64,000 nucleotides of DNA from Oscillospiraceae bacterium (GCA_020025535.1 JAHHRY010000005.1:1-64000); one strand, 5' to 3'. Positions 7,737 to 16,763 are shown, counted from the stretch's first letter. Made by a program: numbers and translations. Notes: generated from the letters alone by a model not told the origin.

Positions 7737-8408
7737 TTACCCCATTCCCATCAGCTTACGGCGAGTGGCAGGGCCGCAGGAGCCGTCTTCCGCCAATCCT
7801 TCAGCCTTCTGGAATGCCATCAGCGCACGCTTTGTACCGGGGCCGAAATGACCATCAAAGCCGGAGTCATATAAGCCTCTGCCGGCAAGCGCATACTGCA
7901 GCGATTTGACGTCGTCCCCATCCATTCCATACTGGAGGACTCGGACATTGAGGTTAAACATGATTTCACGGCCGCCGAAAGTGGGCACCAGGATTCCCTC
8001 ATGTCCTTTCCAGTACTGCCGCTTTTCCAGAGGGCGGGAGTCCACATGGGTAAAGTAGCCTCCCTCTTGTGACAGATATAGGCCGATGCCGTTCACACCG
8101 ATGCTCTCAGCATACTTTGCTACCGCCACCGGATGGATGCCCGGTACAATGATGTCTGCCGCCATTCCCTTGATGTGGTAGGAATTAGGGTTTGCATAGG
8201 GAGTCCTGGCGTTTTCTTCGGGGCATCGGTAGCCGCTGGTCACAACAGGTATAACGCCAAGATGCTCGGTAATGCGCTCCAAAATCTTCACTAATTTATC
8301 ATCGATAGGTGTTTCTGCACATGAATGACAATCACAATGAAAGTCCGCCGTTGTGAAATGCTCGGACAACTGAACAACCTCGTCCTTTTTATAGTATGGG
8401 ATAGCCAT
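7737..8408 (-). CDS. Peptidoglycan hydrolase: M15 peptidase plus peptidoglycan-binding domain
   Basis: The 223-residue protein has an M15A (DD-/LD-carboxypeptidase or VanY/YcbK-like) domain at about 12-125. It shows TSGYRC near 57-62, the zinc ligands H78 and D85 in HIKGMAAD and H121 in THVDSR. Residues 155-222 are a PG_binding_1 domain (VRVLQYGMDGDDVKSLQ, FGPGTKRALMAFQ). There is no signal peptide, as expected of a phage-type endolysin that depends on a holin. The ribosome site GAGGAGG lies 7 bases before the ATG. Together with the next gene it forms an isolated lysis-type cassette. Confidence 0.85.
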   Translation of the reverse strand: MAIPYYKKDEVVQLSEHFTTADFHCDCHSCAETPIDDKLVKILERITEHLGVIPVVTSGYRCPEENARTPYANPNSYHIKGMAADIIVPGIHPVAVAKYAESIGVNGIGLYLSQEGGYFTHVDSRPLEKRQYWKGHEGILVPTFGGREIMFNLNVRVLQYGMDGDDVKSLQYALAGRGLYDSGFDGHFGPGTKRALMAFQKAEGLAEDGSCGPATRRKLMGMG

Positions 8409-8689
8409 TGTAATACCTCCTCTTTAACTTCAGCCATAGGATAGTGAGTATCGATCTTTTGATTGATTCCCGCCGGAATTGTCTCTGTCAAATTCCGGTT
8501 ACTCCATCTGCTATTGCCTTATACACTACTATACGCTGTCTCCTTTATGGTTGTTCCCTAAAATATTTCTGTTCCGACTAAAACATACAGATTTCTTGTT
8601 ATTCCGCAATTTACGCCAGGTGCTATTTTAAACTCCCGTCATGGCAACGGATAGAGTGTTCCTTACCTTTACCGCAATACAGCAGGTAC
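8409..8689. other. Gene-free divergent gap
   Basis: About 280 bases upstream of the lysin gene. I see no convincing gene or strong minus-strand promoter here. Confidence 0.4.
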
Positions 8690-8718
8690 TTGCATAGGAA
8701 AATAAAGCATGATATGAT
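8690..8718 (+). promoter_or_regulatory. Promoter of the EEP hydrolase gene
   Basis: TTGCAT (8690-8695) and TATGAT (8713-8718) are 17 bases apart, 25 bases before the start codon. Confidence 0.65.
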
Positions 8719-8742
8719 ATAGGGAATCAAGGAGGCTGATTT

Positions 8743-9867
8743 ATGAATACACAACATCTTGCAAACGTCCCCCATCTCGAACCCCGGCCGAATAATTCCC
8801 AGCACAAGCACCGCTGGTATTATTATTGGGGAATGGCGTGTCTGACAGCTGTCGCCGCCGCTATTTTATTTGCCGGCGGATTTATCGGATATCTTACAAT
8901 TACCGAGTATCGCCCTGCAGATACGGAAGCTGCCCAAAAAGGCACTTACGATTCCGCCCTGCCCTATCAGGGACAGCCTTTGCGGATTCTGACCTTCAAC
9001 ACAGGCTATGCAGGCCTTGGCAAAGAAGCCGACTTCATCATGGACGGCGGTACCGGCGTCAACCCTGAAAGCAAAACTTTTGTGGATAAGAATATGCAGG
9101 GTATTGACAACATCCTTAAAAAAATCGACGCCGACATTGTGATGCTGCAGGAAGTAGATATGGACTCCAGCCGTACCTTCCATGAGAATCAATGGCAGCA
9201 TTACGACAGCACTCTGGACAGTTACGAAGGCTACTTTGCAGCCAACTATGTCTGTAACTATGTTCCCTACCCGATAAACGACCCGATCAGATCGGTAAAC
9301 TCCGGTCTTGCTACTTACAGCCGCTATGATGTCAGTTCTGCCATCCGCAGCAGTCTGCCGGTACCATTCAAGTGGCCTATACGAGCAGCCAATCTGAAGC
9401 GTTGCCTGCTGGTGACCCGGATGCCCATTGAAAATTCCGATAAGGAACTGGTCATCGTCAATCTCCATCTGGAAGCTTATGATGACGGCGAAGGCAAACT
9501 GGAGCAGACCCGTCAGCTGCTGAATCTGCTTCAGGAGGAATACGGAAAAGGTAATTATATCATTGCCGGCGGCGATTTTAACCAGATCTTCCCCGACGTC
9601 CACACCGACGTCAAAGAAACCAGTCAATGGGTGCCCGGCTTACTGGACGAGCTTCCCTCCGAGTGGACCTATATCTACGACGAGACCACACCTACCTGCC
9701 GGCTGCTGAATCAGCCTTTTGATCCGGAAAGCGAACTCACTCAGTACTATGTCATCGACGGTTTCATCGTTTCTCCCAACGTAGAGGTTGTAAAAGTAGA
9801 AACCCAAAACGAGAACTTTGAATTCAGCGATCACAATCCTGTTCTGCTGGAAGTCAAGCTGAAATAA
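8743..9867 (+). CDS. Membrane-anchored endonuclease/exonuclease/phosphatase-family protein
   Basis: The 374-residue protein has a basic, His/Arg-rich N-terminus, one membrane helix (about 30-52) and an extracytoplasmic EEP domain. The EEP signature is visible: LRILTFNTGY, VMLQEVD (catalytic Glu), VIVNLHLEAY, IIAGGDFNQ and FSDHNPVLLE (catalytic His). The family includes sphingomyelinases, inositol phosphatases and nucleases; the membrane anchor and position outside favour a phosphodiesterase or phosphatase acting on lipids or extracellular phosphoesters. AAGGAGG lies 7 bases before the ATG. No terminator or partner gene makes the substrate clearer. Confidence 0.75.
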   Translation: MNTQHLANVPHLEPRPNNSQHKHRWYYYWGMACLTAVAAAILFAGGFIGYLTITEYRPADTEAAQKGTYDSALPYQGQPLRILTFNTGYAGLGKEADFIMDGGTGVNPESKTFVDKNMQGIDNILKKIDADIVMLQEVDMDSSRTFHENQWQHYDSTLDSYEGYFAANYVCNYVPYPINDPIRSVNSGLATYSRYDVSSAIRSSLPVPFKWPIRAANLKRCLLVTRMPIENSDKELVIVNLHLEAYDDGEGKLEQTRQLLNLLQEEYGKGNYIIAGGDFNQIFPDVHTDVKETSQWVPGLLDELPSEWTYIYDETTPTCRLLNQPFDPESELTQYYVIDGFIVSPNVEVVKVETQNENFEFSDHNPVLLEVKLK

Positions 9868-9923
9868 CAAAACTCTTTCAAAATCCGTCTGTGAAGAATT
9901 TCCCATTGCTCCCCACCTTATGA

Positions 9924-9952
9924 TTGACAAACCTTTGTCACAAAGGTAAAAT
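9924..9952 (+). promoter_or_regulatory. Promoter with a palindromic operator in its spacer
   Basis: TTGACA (9924-9929) and TAAAAT (9947-9952) are 17 bases apart. The spacer contains the palindrome CCTTTGTCACAAAGG (9932-9946), 7-bp arms around one base. A protein bound there would block RNA polymerase. Confidence 0.65.
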
Positions 9953-9975
9953 ATAGAAAAAAAGGAGGTTCTTCT

Positions 9976-10377
9976 ATGGAATATATCTGGAATGACCGCA
10001 AACGCTTTATGGGTATGCCGCTGAGCTTCACCCGCTACGCACTCTCCGAAGATCGTCTGTTTCTTTCTGTCGGCTTTTTGAACATTAAGGACGAGGAAGT
10101 TCTTCTTTACCGGATTCGGGACATTTCCACCTCCCGGACTCTGTGGCAGCGGATATTTGGCACAGGTACCATTGTGGTAATCTCTTCTGATAAATCCATG
10201 CCTACCCTGCAGCTGAAAAATATCAAGAATCCCTTACAGGTAAAAGAAATTCTCCACGAGCAGGTGGAGAAGATGAAGATTAACAGAAAAGTGCGTCTGG
10301 GCGAGGTCATGACCGACCAGGGAAATGAGGACGACCTTCTTAACGACGATCCGGATTCGGATGACTATGTGGAATAA
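9976..10377 (+). CDS. PH-domain protein (bacterial PH, YdbS/bPH type)
   Basis: The 133-residue soluble protein consists of one bacterial PH-like domain: strands such as RYALSEDRLFLSVGFLN and EEVLLYRIRDIS, the short loop RIFGTGTIVVIS and a C-terminal helix LQVKEILHEQVEKM. An acidic tail (about 115-133, rich in Asp and Glu) follows. Bacterial PH domains bind membranes or partner proteins; the partner is unknown. The gene has its own repressor-style promoter and its own terminator, so it is a single-gene unit. Confidence 0.75.
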   Translation: MEYIWNDRKRFMGMPLSFTRYALSEDRLFLSVGFLNIKDEEVLLYRIRDISTSRTLWQRIFGTGTIVVISSDKSMPTLQLKNIKNPLQVKEILHEQVEKMKINRKVRLGEVMTDQGNEDDLLNDDPDSDDYVE

Positions 10378-10383
10378 AATTTT

Positions 10384-10411
10384 GAGCCGTTCTTACGAAC
10401 GGCTCATTTTT
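10384..10411 (+). terminator. Intrinsic terminator
   Basis: GAGCCGTTC (10384-10392) pairs with GAACGGCTC (10397-10405) around TTAC. ATTTTTT follows. It ends the PH-domain gene. Confidence 0.85.
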
Positions 10412-10547
10412 TATATTCGCTTTTCTTTTCCCGCTCAATATCACAGGGCAAACTTAAAAGCAGCATGACAGCAGGGATCCACCGGCAATAAGATGTCTGC
10501 CCCATACCGTCCCGCCATTTGGAAAGGCAATGACGTAGGAGGCCTGT

Positions 10548-11495
10548 TTACTGTTTTGCAGGATTCGGAAGATGTCTTGTAATCCACCCCAAAATATCGG
10601 AAAACACTTCGCTGTAGTTGGTTTCATTCAACAGTTCGTGGCGGGCATCCGGATAGAGTTTCATGGAAACATCCTTCACTCCAGTTGTCTGCAGCTTGCA
10701 GAACACCTTTTGCACGCCCTTTCCATAGCTGCCTACCGGATCCATATCGCCTGCAATCAGGAACACAGGCAGTTTCTTATCCAGAGAGCGATACCAGGCT
10801 GCGCTGTTTGCCAAGGCGCTCATTTTGGACAGATCCCGATAGCCGCAGGCCGTAAACAGGAACATACACTTGGAATCCTGCAAATACTTGTCCACAATGG
10901 CATTCTCTCTTGTCAGCCAGTCTTTGTCCGTACGCTGGGGAGCAAACTTTTTGTTGAAAGAACCGAATGCAATCTTATCCAGTGTACTGCTGCGATGGAA
11001 AGGCCCCTTAATGCCGGCCACACATCCGCAGATTCCCGCGCCGATCTTTGCCATAGGATTCGGTCCGCCTGTTCCGCAAAGAATTACGCCATCCAGTTCG
11101 GCAGAATACTTTGAAAGATACAGTCGAGATACAAAGGAACCCATACTGTGTCCGAACAGGAAGTATGGCACGCCGGGATATTCCTTTTTCACCAGTTTGG
11201 TCATCTTGTGCAAATCCGCCACCAGATTGCGGTAGCCGTCTTTGCGGCCAAAATATCCGTAATTCTCCGGAGCAGAGGATTCGCCGTGACCGATATGGTC
11301 ATGCCCCGCTACCACAAAGCCTTGCTTCGTCAGATCCTCTATAAATCTTTGATAGCGTCCGATATACTCGCACATACCATGGCAGATCTGAACTACGCCT
11401 CTGGGCTGTCCCTCCGGTCTGTAAATCCAGCCCGTTACCCGACTGCTGCCGTCCGCACTCAGAAAATGTACTTCCTTTACCATATTATTTTCCAT
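10548..11495 (-). CDS. Alpha/beta hydrolase, monoacylglycerol-lipase/lysophospholipase type
   Basis: The 315-residue enzyme matches the S33/Hydrolase_4 pattern. It has an oxyanion region QICHGMCEYIGRY, the nucleophile S117 in FGHSMGS, an acid in IAGDMDPVG and a His in DARHELLNE. The family cleaves fatty-acid esters of glycerol or lysophospholipids. There is no signal peptide. The start at 11495 has TTAGGAG 5 bases upstream. It lies downstream of the glycerol operon on the same strand but is separated by about 320 bases with a hairpin, so common transcription is not certain. A link (releasing glycerol for that operon) is tempting but only an inference. Confidence 0.82.
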   Translation of the reverse strand: MENNMVKEVHFLSADGSSRVTGWIYRPEGQPRGVVQICHGMCEYIGRYQRFIEDLTKQGFVVAGHDHIGHGESSAPENYGYFGRKDGYRNLVADLHKMTKLVKKEYPGVPYFLFGHSMGSFVSRLYLSKYSAELDGVILCGTGGPNPMAKIGAGICGCVAGIKGPFHRSSTLDKIAFGSFNKKFAPQRTDKDWLTRENAIVDKYLQDSKCMFLFTACGYRDLSKMSALANSAAWYRSLDKKLPVFLIAGDMDPVGSYGKGVQKVFCKLQTTGVKDVSMKLYPDARHELLNETNYSEVFSDILGWITRHLPNPAKQ

Positions 11496-11745
11496 AATTG
11501 TCTCCTAAAAGCATAAAATATTCTTCCCATGACGATGCCGACAGCCCTCTGCACAAACTTTGCACAGAACGGCCGGAGAGTCTCATTGTTCCGTGGTTTT
11601 CGTATTGGACGTATACTTCGGGGCTGAGTTTCTCACTCTGCCTACCCTTTCATTATACCTGCTTATTCCCGGGATAGCAACTGAAATCTCTTTCAGAAGA
11701 GTACCATCCCGGAAATTCACACAATATGCCATTTGCTTTTACAGA

Positions 11746-11786
11746 AACACCCGGGAAATGCTGAAGCGCAACAATTCCCGGGTGTT
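11746..11786 (-). terminator. Probable terminator of the glycerol operon
   Basis: AACACCCGGGAA (11746-11757) pairs with TTCCCGGGTGTT (11775-11786). The T-run on the minus strand is poor, so confidence is limited. The rest of the gap 11496-11817 shows no gene. Confidence 0.45.
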
Positions 11787-11817
11787 GTCATTCCATCAGC
11801 CTCTTTTTACGGCAATA

Positions 11818-12183
11818 TCATCTGGCGGCAACTTTTTTGGTAGCAATCACGCAAACACCCGTCCCCGCCACATCCGGCAGAATCACCTGTCCGATTTCTA
11901 CGGGTGCGGGAACCTCCACTGTCCGCAGTTCCCTGACGCATTCAAACATCTTTCCCTTTGGAATATCGGAGGCGGTTTTCACAGAAACTACGGGCAGCTG
12001 TCCCCCTGCCACACGCACCGTACTGGTGACAATCCGGGTAGGATGCGTCATTTCTTTCCTTGCATATTTTTCCCCGTTTTTGCAGGTATTGCCCGTGACG
12101 GAGAGGACTTCTCCGCCCTCCATTTCCACCGTCAGAGCACAGCCGAGAGGACAGCCAATACAGGTAAGATTCACTTTTTCCAT
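11818..12183 (-). CDS. DUF1667 protein of the glycerol operon
   Basis: The 121-residue protein begins MEKVNLTCIGCPLGC and carries a further Cys in GNTCKNGEKYA, the four-Cys pattern of DUF1667. Such proteins regularly follow GlpA-like dehydrogenases and FAD/NAD oxidoreductases in Firmicutes and probably hold an iron-sulfur centre. The start is chosen at 12183: GGAGG lies 9 bases upstream, and the ATG follows the upstream stop by one base. An in-frame ATG at 12192 abuts the ribosome site and is less likely. It is the last gene of the operon. Confidence 0.8.
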   Translation of the reverse strand: MEKVNLTCIGCPLGCALTVEMEGGEVLSVTGNTCKNGEKYARKEMTHPTRIVTSTVRVAGGQLPVVSVKTASDIPKGKMFECVRELRTVEVPAPVEIGQVILPDVAGTGVCVIATKKVAAR

Positions 12184-12184
12184 A

Positions 12185-13450
12185 TTACGCATCCTCCAAT
12201 CCTACGCACAATTCCCTGACATCCCCGCAATCCAGAATCTGCTGACATTTCAGCTGCACGGTCTCCATTTCGCCGGGTGCCAGCACGGGACGCTTCCGGC
12301 TGAAAATCTCCTTGCCATTCACGGAGATAACAATTCGCTTGTTTGTATAGACGCCGCCAACACGGAACCGCAGCGTTATTGTTTCTCCCGGCTGAAGTAC
12401 AGCGGGACGAATCAGAGACGGAACCGTATAACGAACGCCATTGGTGCAGCAGATCCGGACAGTCTCCGTCTGTACCTTCTCTCCCTCACGGATATAGTCA
12501 GCCGCATGACGTCCCGCGGCAGCCGCTTCCTCGGATACATAGTCTACCAGGTCATGCACATGGAGCACATTGCCGGCTGCAAAGACACCGGGAATGACCG
12601 TTTCCAGGCTCTCGTTCACCACAGGACCGTTTGTTACAGGATTCAGCTCCACGCCCGCTGCCCTGCTCAGTTCATTTTCGGGAATCAGGCCGCAGGAAAG
12701 AAGAAGCGTGTCACACGCATAGTATTCTTCCGTTCCGGGCACAGGTTTGCCGTTCTCCACCCGGGCAAGTGTGATTCCTTCCAGACGTTCTTTGCCACGG
12801 ATGTCCACCACCGTATGGCTCAGCTTCAGCGGAATACCGAAGTCATCCAGACACTGGACAATATTTCGCTTCAGTCCGCCGGAATAGGGCATCAGCTCTG
12901 CGACAACCTGCACTTCGGCGCCCTCCAGAGTCATTCTGCGAGCCATAATGAGACCGATGTCGCCGGAGCCCAGAATGACCACCTTCCGACCGGGCAGGAA
13001 GCCTTCCATATTGACCAGCCGCTGGGCCGTTCCCGCAGTATAGATGCCCGCCGGACGTGCGCCGGGAATATTGAGTGCGCCTCTTGGCCGCTCCCGGCAG
13101 CCCATTGCCAGAATCACCGCTTTGGGACGGAGCCGGAACAGCCCATCCTCACGATTCATGGCGGTAACCGTCTTGTCTTCCGCCAGATCCAGCACCATGG
13201 TATTTAATTTATAGGGAATCTGCCGCTGCTCGACCTGTGCAATAAATCTTGCAGCATACTCCGGACCGGTCAGTTCCTCCTTAAAGGTATGCAGACCGAA
13301 GCCGTTGTGAATACACTGGTTTAAAATACCGCCCAGCTCGCTGTCACGCTCCAGAATCACAAGATTCCGAATGCCGGCATCCCATGCCGCTGTGGCAGCT
13401 GCCAGTCCGGCAGGACCGCCGCCGATAATGACAAGATCATATTCTTTCAT
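12185..13450 (-). CDS. FAD/NAD(P)-binding oxidoreductase of the glycerol operon
   Basis: The 421-residue protein has an N-terminal FAD-binding GGGPAGLAAA motif (residues 9-18) and a second nucleotide-binding motif GSGDIGLIMA. A helix start GMRRC-like region and AGNVLHVHDLVD near 290-300 are typical of the pyridine nucleotide-disulfide oxidoreductase fold. There is no CxxC redox pair next to the FAD motif. In Firmicute glycerol operons this protein sits between GlpA and DUF1667 and is thought to pass electrons from glycerol-3-phosphate oxidation to NAD or another carrier. The gene starts 10 bases after glpA ends. Confidence 0.85.
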   Translation of the reverse strand: MKEYDLVIIGGGPAGLAAATAAWDAGIRNLVILERDSELGGILNQCIHNGFGLHTFKEELTGPEYAARFIAQVEQRQIPYKLNTMVLDLAEDKTVTAMNREDGLFRLRPKAVILAMGCRERPRGALNIPGARPAGIYTAGTAQRLVNMEGFLPGRKVVILGSGDIGLIMARRMTLEGAEVQVVAELMPYSGGLKRNIVQCLDDFGIPLKLSHTVVDIRGKERLEGITLARVENGKPVPGTEEYYACDTLLLSCGLIPENELSRAAGVELNPVTNGPVVNESLETVIPGVFAAGNVLHVHDLVDYVSEEAAAAGRHAADYIREGEKVQTETVRICCTNGVRYTVPSLIRPAVLQPGETITLRFRVGGVYTNKRIVISVNGKEIFSRKRPVLAPGEMETVQLKCQQILDCGDVRELCVGLEDA

Positions 13451-13460
13451 AGCAGCCTCC

Positions 13461-14891
13461 TTACAGGGTATCCTTGTTGGTGCCCAATATCATTCTGGAA
13501 GCACCGCCGGACTTGGTAATGGTATCCATGGGGACTCCCAGCTCCCGGGAAAGGATCTCCATAACCTTCGGTCCGCAGAAGCCGCCCTGACAGCGTCCCA
13601 TTCCTGCTCTGGTACGGCGCTTCACGCCGTCAATGCTTCTGGCACCGGGCACACGGTGGATAGCATCGATGATTTCACCCTCCGTAACCGTCTCGCAACG
13701 GCAGATCACCGTGCCGTAGGCGGGATTTTCTTGAATCAGCGCAGCCCGCTCCTCAAAAGAAAGACTTTTGGGGTCAAGAATTCCCTTCCGTGTGCCGTCA
13801 AAATCGGGATCATTCTCCAGATGCAGAATGCTTTCCACAATTTCCGCCACCATCACGCCGATTGCAGGTGCACTGGAAAGTCCGGGTGACTCAATGCCTG
13901 CGCAGTCCACAAAACCGGGGCAAACTTCCCCGATAAAAAACTCATGTCTCGGATCGTGGGCACGCAGACCCGCAAAGCTGGTGATGGTCTGTTTCAGCGG
14001 CAGATTTTTCACCGCCATGCCGGACTTGACCCGGACGGAATCCAATCCTTCCTGCGTTGTGGCAGTATCGTCTTTATCTTCAATATCGATGGCTGTGGGA
14101 CCAACGATGGTGTTCCCATGTACGGTCGGTGCAACCAAAACACCTTTTCCCAGCTTGCCGGGCAGCTGGAAAATCGTGTGCTTTACAAATCCTTCCGTAG
14201 TTCTGTCCAGCAGAAAATAATCTCCCCGCCGCGGAATGATGGTCATTTTCTGATCCGATACCATATTGTGGATCTCGTCCCCATGGACACCGGCGGCATT
14301 TACCACCGTCTTTGCCTCCACGATTCCCTGAGAAGTGGTCACGCGCCATCCGCCGTCCATCCGCCGGATATCGGTAACTTCGCTGTCAAACCGAAACTGA
14401 ACGCCATTTTTTGCGGCGTTTTCTGCCAGAGCATAGGTAAGTCCAAAAGGACAGACGATGGCTCCTGTAGGCGCATAAAGAGCCGCAACCGCTTCATCGG
14501 AGATATTGGGTTCCATCTCCCGCAGTTCTTCCCTCTCAACGATCCGCAGGCCTTCCACCCCGTTGGCAACGCCGTTTTCGTACAGTTTCATCAGATTCGG
14601 GCGGTCTTCCTCATTTACCATGACCACCAGTGAACCATTCATTTTATAATGAAAATCCAGTTCCTTTGCCAGCTGCGGCATCATGCGGCTGCCCTGCACA
14701 TTGAGCTTCGCCATGAGGCTGCCATGTTTTGCATCGTAACCCGCATGAATAATCGCAGAATTCGCCTTTGAAGTACCGCAGCACACATCCTCAGCACGTT
14801 CCAGAACCAGAATATCTCCCTTTTTCCGGGACAGCTCCCGGGCAATGGCGCAGCCGGAAACACCTGCGCCAATAATTACAACATCAAACAC
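13461..14891 (-). CDS. glpA: Glycerol-3-phosphate dehydrogenase, GlpA-like, with a [2Fe-2S] BFD domain
   Basis: The protein (476 residues from a GTG at 14891) has an N-terminal FAD motif VVIIGAGVSGCAIA and a DAO fold. Its C-terminal BFD-like [2Fe-2S] domain has the Cys pattern CRCE...GRCQGGFC near 400-445. It oxidises glycerol-3-phosphate to dihydroxyacetone phosphate in the cytoplasm. The GTG at 14891 is preferred because AAGG lies 8 bases before it; a GTG at 14900 would put the ribosome site too close. glpK is 49 bases upstream. Confidence 0.85.
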   Translation of the reverse strand: MFDVVIIGAGVSGCAIARELSRKKGDILVLERAEDVCCGTSKANSAIIHAGYDAKHGSLMAKLNVQGSRMMPQLAKELDFHYKMNGSLVVMVNEEDRPNLMKLYENGVANGVEGLRIVEREELREMEPNISDEAVAALYAPTGAIVCPFGLTYALAENAAKNGVQFRFDSEVTDIRRMDGGWRVTTSQGIVEAKTVVNAAGVHGDEIHNMVSDQKMTIIPRRGDYFLLDRTTEGFVKHTIFQLPGKLGKGVLVAPTVHGNTIVGPTAIDIEDKDDTATTQEGLDSVRVKSGMAVKNLPLKQTITSFAGLRAHDPRHEFFIGEVCPGFVDCAGIESPGLSSAPAIGVMVAEIVESILHLENDPDFDGTRKGILDPKSLSFEERAALIQENPAYGTVICRCETVTEGEIIDAIHRVPGARSIDGVKRRTRAGMGRCQGGFCGPKVMEILSRELGVPMDTITKSGGASRMILGTNKDTL

Positions 14892-14940
14892 ACAAAACAC
14901 ACCTTTCAGACGCAGAGAAAACGAGGGACTTTGCGTCTAC

Positions 14941-16437
14941 TTATTCTTCCTTTGCCCAGTCATAGGAGTACTTGACTGCCTTATTCCACCCCTTGATCCG
15001 GGCCGTACGTTCCTCCTCTGTAATGTCCGGCTGGAAGGTACGGTCAATGGCCCAGTTTTTCAGTACCTCTTCTTTTCCGGACCAGTATCCCACCGCAAGG
15101 CCGGCAAGATAAGCAGCTCCCATAGCCGTGGTTTCCACGCATTTCGGGCGCAGCACCGGAGCATTGATCAAGTCAGACTGGGTCTGCATCAGGTAATTGT
15201 TGGCTGATGCACCGCCGTCCACCTTCAGAGCCGTCAGCTCGATGCCGGAATCTGCCTTCATAGCCTGAAGCACATCATTTACCTGATAGCAAATACTGTC
15301 CAGAGTGGCTCTGATAATGTGATATTTATTGACGCCCCGTGTCAGGCCGACAATCGTTCCTCTGGCGTATTGATCCCAGTAGGGCGCACCCAGCCCGGTA
15401 AACGCAGGCACCACATAGCAGCCATTGGTATTCTCTACCTTCCTTGCCATGTACTCGGAATCGGGAGAAGAATCAATAAACTTCATCTCATCCCGAAGCC
15501 ACTGAATCGCCGCACCGGCCACAAAAATCGAGCCTTCCAGCGCATATTCCACGCCGCCGTCAAGTCCCCATGCAATGGTCGTAATCAGGCCGTTCTTGCT
15601 GAATACTGGCTTATCTCCCGTATTCATCAGCATAAAACAGCCGGTTCCGTAGGTATTCTTTGCTTCGCCGGGGCGGAAACAAGTCTGTCCGAACAGTGCC
15701 GCATGCTGGTCGCCCGCTGCTCCGGAAATGGGAATCGGCGCACCGAAATACTGAGCCAGAGCCTCTCCGTAAACGTAGCTGCTGGGTTTTGCTTCCGGCA
15801 GCATACATTTGGGAATATTCAGTTCTTCCAGAATTTCATCATCCCACTGAAGCGTATTGATATTAAAAAGCATTGTCCGGGATGCGTTTGAATAGTCCGT
15901 CACATGGGCTTTTCCGCCGGTGAGCTTCCAAATCAGCCAGCTGTCCACTGTACCAAACAGGAGTTCTCCTGCTTCTGCCCTTTCCTGAGCACCGGGTACG
16001 TTATCCAGAAGCCAGCGCAGCTTTGTGCCCGAAAAATAGGCATCAATAATCAGGCCGGTCTTGGCACGGAACTTGTCGACCAAGCCTTTTTCTTTCAGCA
16101 AATCACAGTATTCGCTGGTTCTGCGGCACTGCCACACAATGGCATTATAGATTGGTTCACCGGTTTCTTTATCCCAGACAATTGTAGTCTCTCTCTGGTT
16201 GGTAATTCCGATAGCCGCAATGTCCGCGGCTGTCGCATTAATATTGGCCATCGCCTTCTGCGCAACCTCCAGCTGCGTGGACCAGATTTCATTGGCATCA
16301 TGCTCGACCCAGCCGGGCTTTGGGAAATACTGCGTAAATTCCTTCTGAGCCACGGAGCACATTTCGCCCGCTTCATTAAAAAGGATACAGCGATTGGATG
16401 TAGTTCCCGAATCCAACGCCATGATATATTTTGACAT
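14941..16437 (-). CDS. glpK: Glycerol kinase
   Basis: The protein of 498 residues is the normal length for GlpK. It shows ALDSGTTSNRCILF at the N-terminus (phosphate 1 motif), GITNQRETT, the substrate region and the C-terminal ALKVDGGAS adenosine motif. It phosphorylates glycerol to glycerol-3-phosphate with ATP. The start at 16437 is set by GAGGAG 7 bases upstream; two earlier in-frame ATGs lack spacing. It is the first gene of the glycerol operon. No glycerol facilitator gene is visible in the window. Confidence 0.96.
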   Translation of the reverse strand: MSKYIMALDSGTTSNRCILFNEAGEMCSVAQKEFTQYFPKPGWVEHDANEIWSTQLEVAQKAMANINATAADIAAIGITNQRETTIVWDKETGEPIYNAIVWQCRRTSEYCDLLKEKGLVDKFRAKTGLIIDAYFSGTKLRWLLDNVPGAQERAEAGELLFGTVDSWLIWKLTGGKAHVTDYSNASRTMLFNINTLQWDDEILEELNIPKCMLPEAKPSSYVYGEALAQYFGAPIPISGAAGDQHAALFGQTCFRPGEAKNTYGTGCFMLMNTGDKPVFSKNGLITTIAWGLDGGVEYALEGSIFVAGAAIQWLRDEMKFIDSSPDSEYMARKVENTNGCYVVPAFTGLGAPYWDQYARGTIVGLTRGVNKYHIIRATLDSICYQVNDVLQAMKADSGIELTALKVDGGASANNYLMQTQSDLINAPVLRPKCVETTAMGAAYLAGLAVGYWSGKEEVLKNWAIDRTFQPDITEEERTARIKGWNKAVKYSYDWAKEE

Positions 16438-16573
16438 ATGCATTCTCCTCATCTATGCTTCATCTTTCGGCAGGCGGCACAATAATGCTGCTTCTATCTA
16501 TCGAAAGCGCACAAATTTCCACTCTTAATGTACTACTCCCGCCGCCTTTTTTCAACTTGAACGAAAGAATGCA

Positions 16574-16692
16574 CAAAAAAATCTCCCAATAGCACAGAAG
16601 TTTCCTTCCCTTTTTGGGGATATTGCAGGCAGGCACCATCCGGGAGACAAAACTCGCTCTTTCCTTTTCCTGCATGACACGCCCGGCTATTG
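16574..16692 (-). ncRNA. Candidate structured leader RNA or attenuator before glpK
   Basis: On the minus strand CAATAGC (16692-16686) can pair with GCTATTG (16593-16587), closing a domain of about 105 bases. Inside, TGCAGG pairs with CCTGCA, and a small hairpin GAAG-GAAA-CTTC with a GNRA loop sits near the 3' end. The structure ends in GGGAGA plus seven Ts (16580-16574), a terminator-like end. An upstream TCTCCC could pair alternatively with that GGGAGA. glpK starts 137 bases further. I do not recognise a known riboswitch class. Confidence 0.45.
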
Positions 16693-16725
16693 CTGTTCTG
16701 AACCCCCTTCCGGATCATATCCACT

Positions 16726-16757
16726 TCGATAAAAATTTATTGATATTATTTTATCGA
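16726..16757. promoter_or_regulatory. Inverted repeat between glpK and the alcohol dehydrogenase
   Basis: TCGATAAAA (16726-16734) and TTTTATCGA (16749-16757) form a perfect 9-bp inverted repeat with a 14-base spacer. It lies just upstream of the dehydrogenase -35 and in the shared divergent region, so it may serve both directions. Confidence 0.5.
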
Positions 16758-16763
16758 TACATA

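Noticed and set aside
11837..13207. Plus-strand open frame of 456 codons
   Set aside because: It lies antisense to the glycerol operon oxidoreductase and DUF1667 genes, which have clear family motifs.
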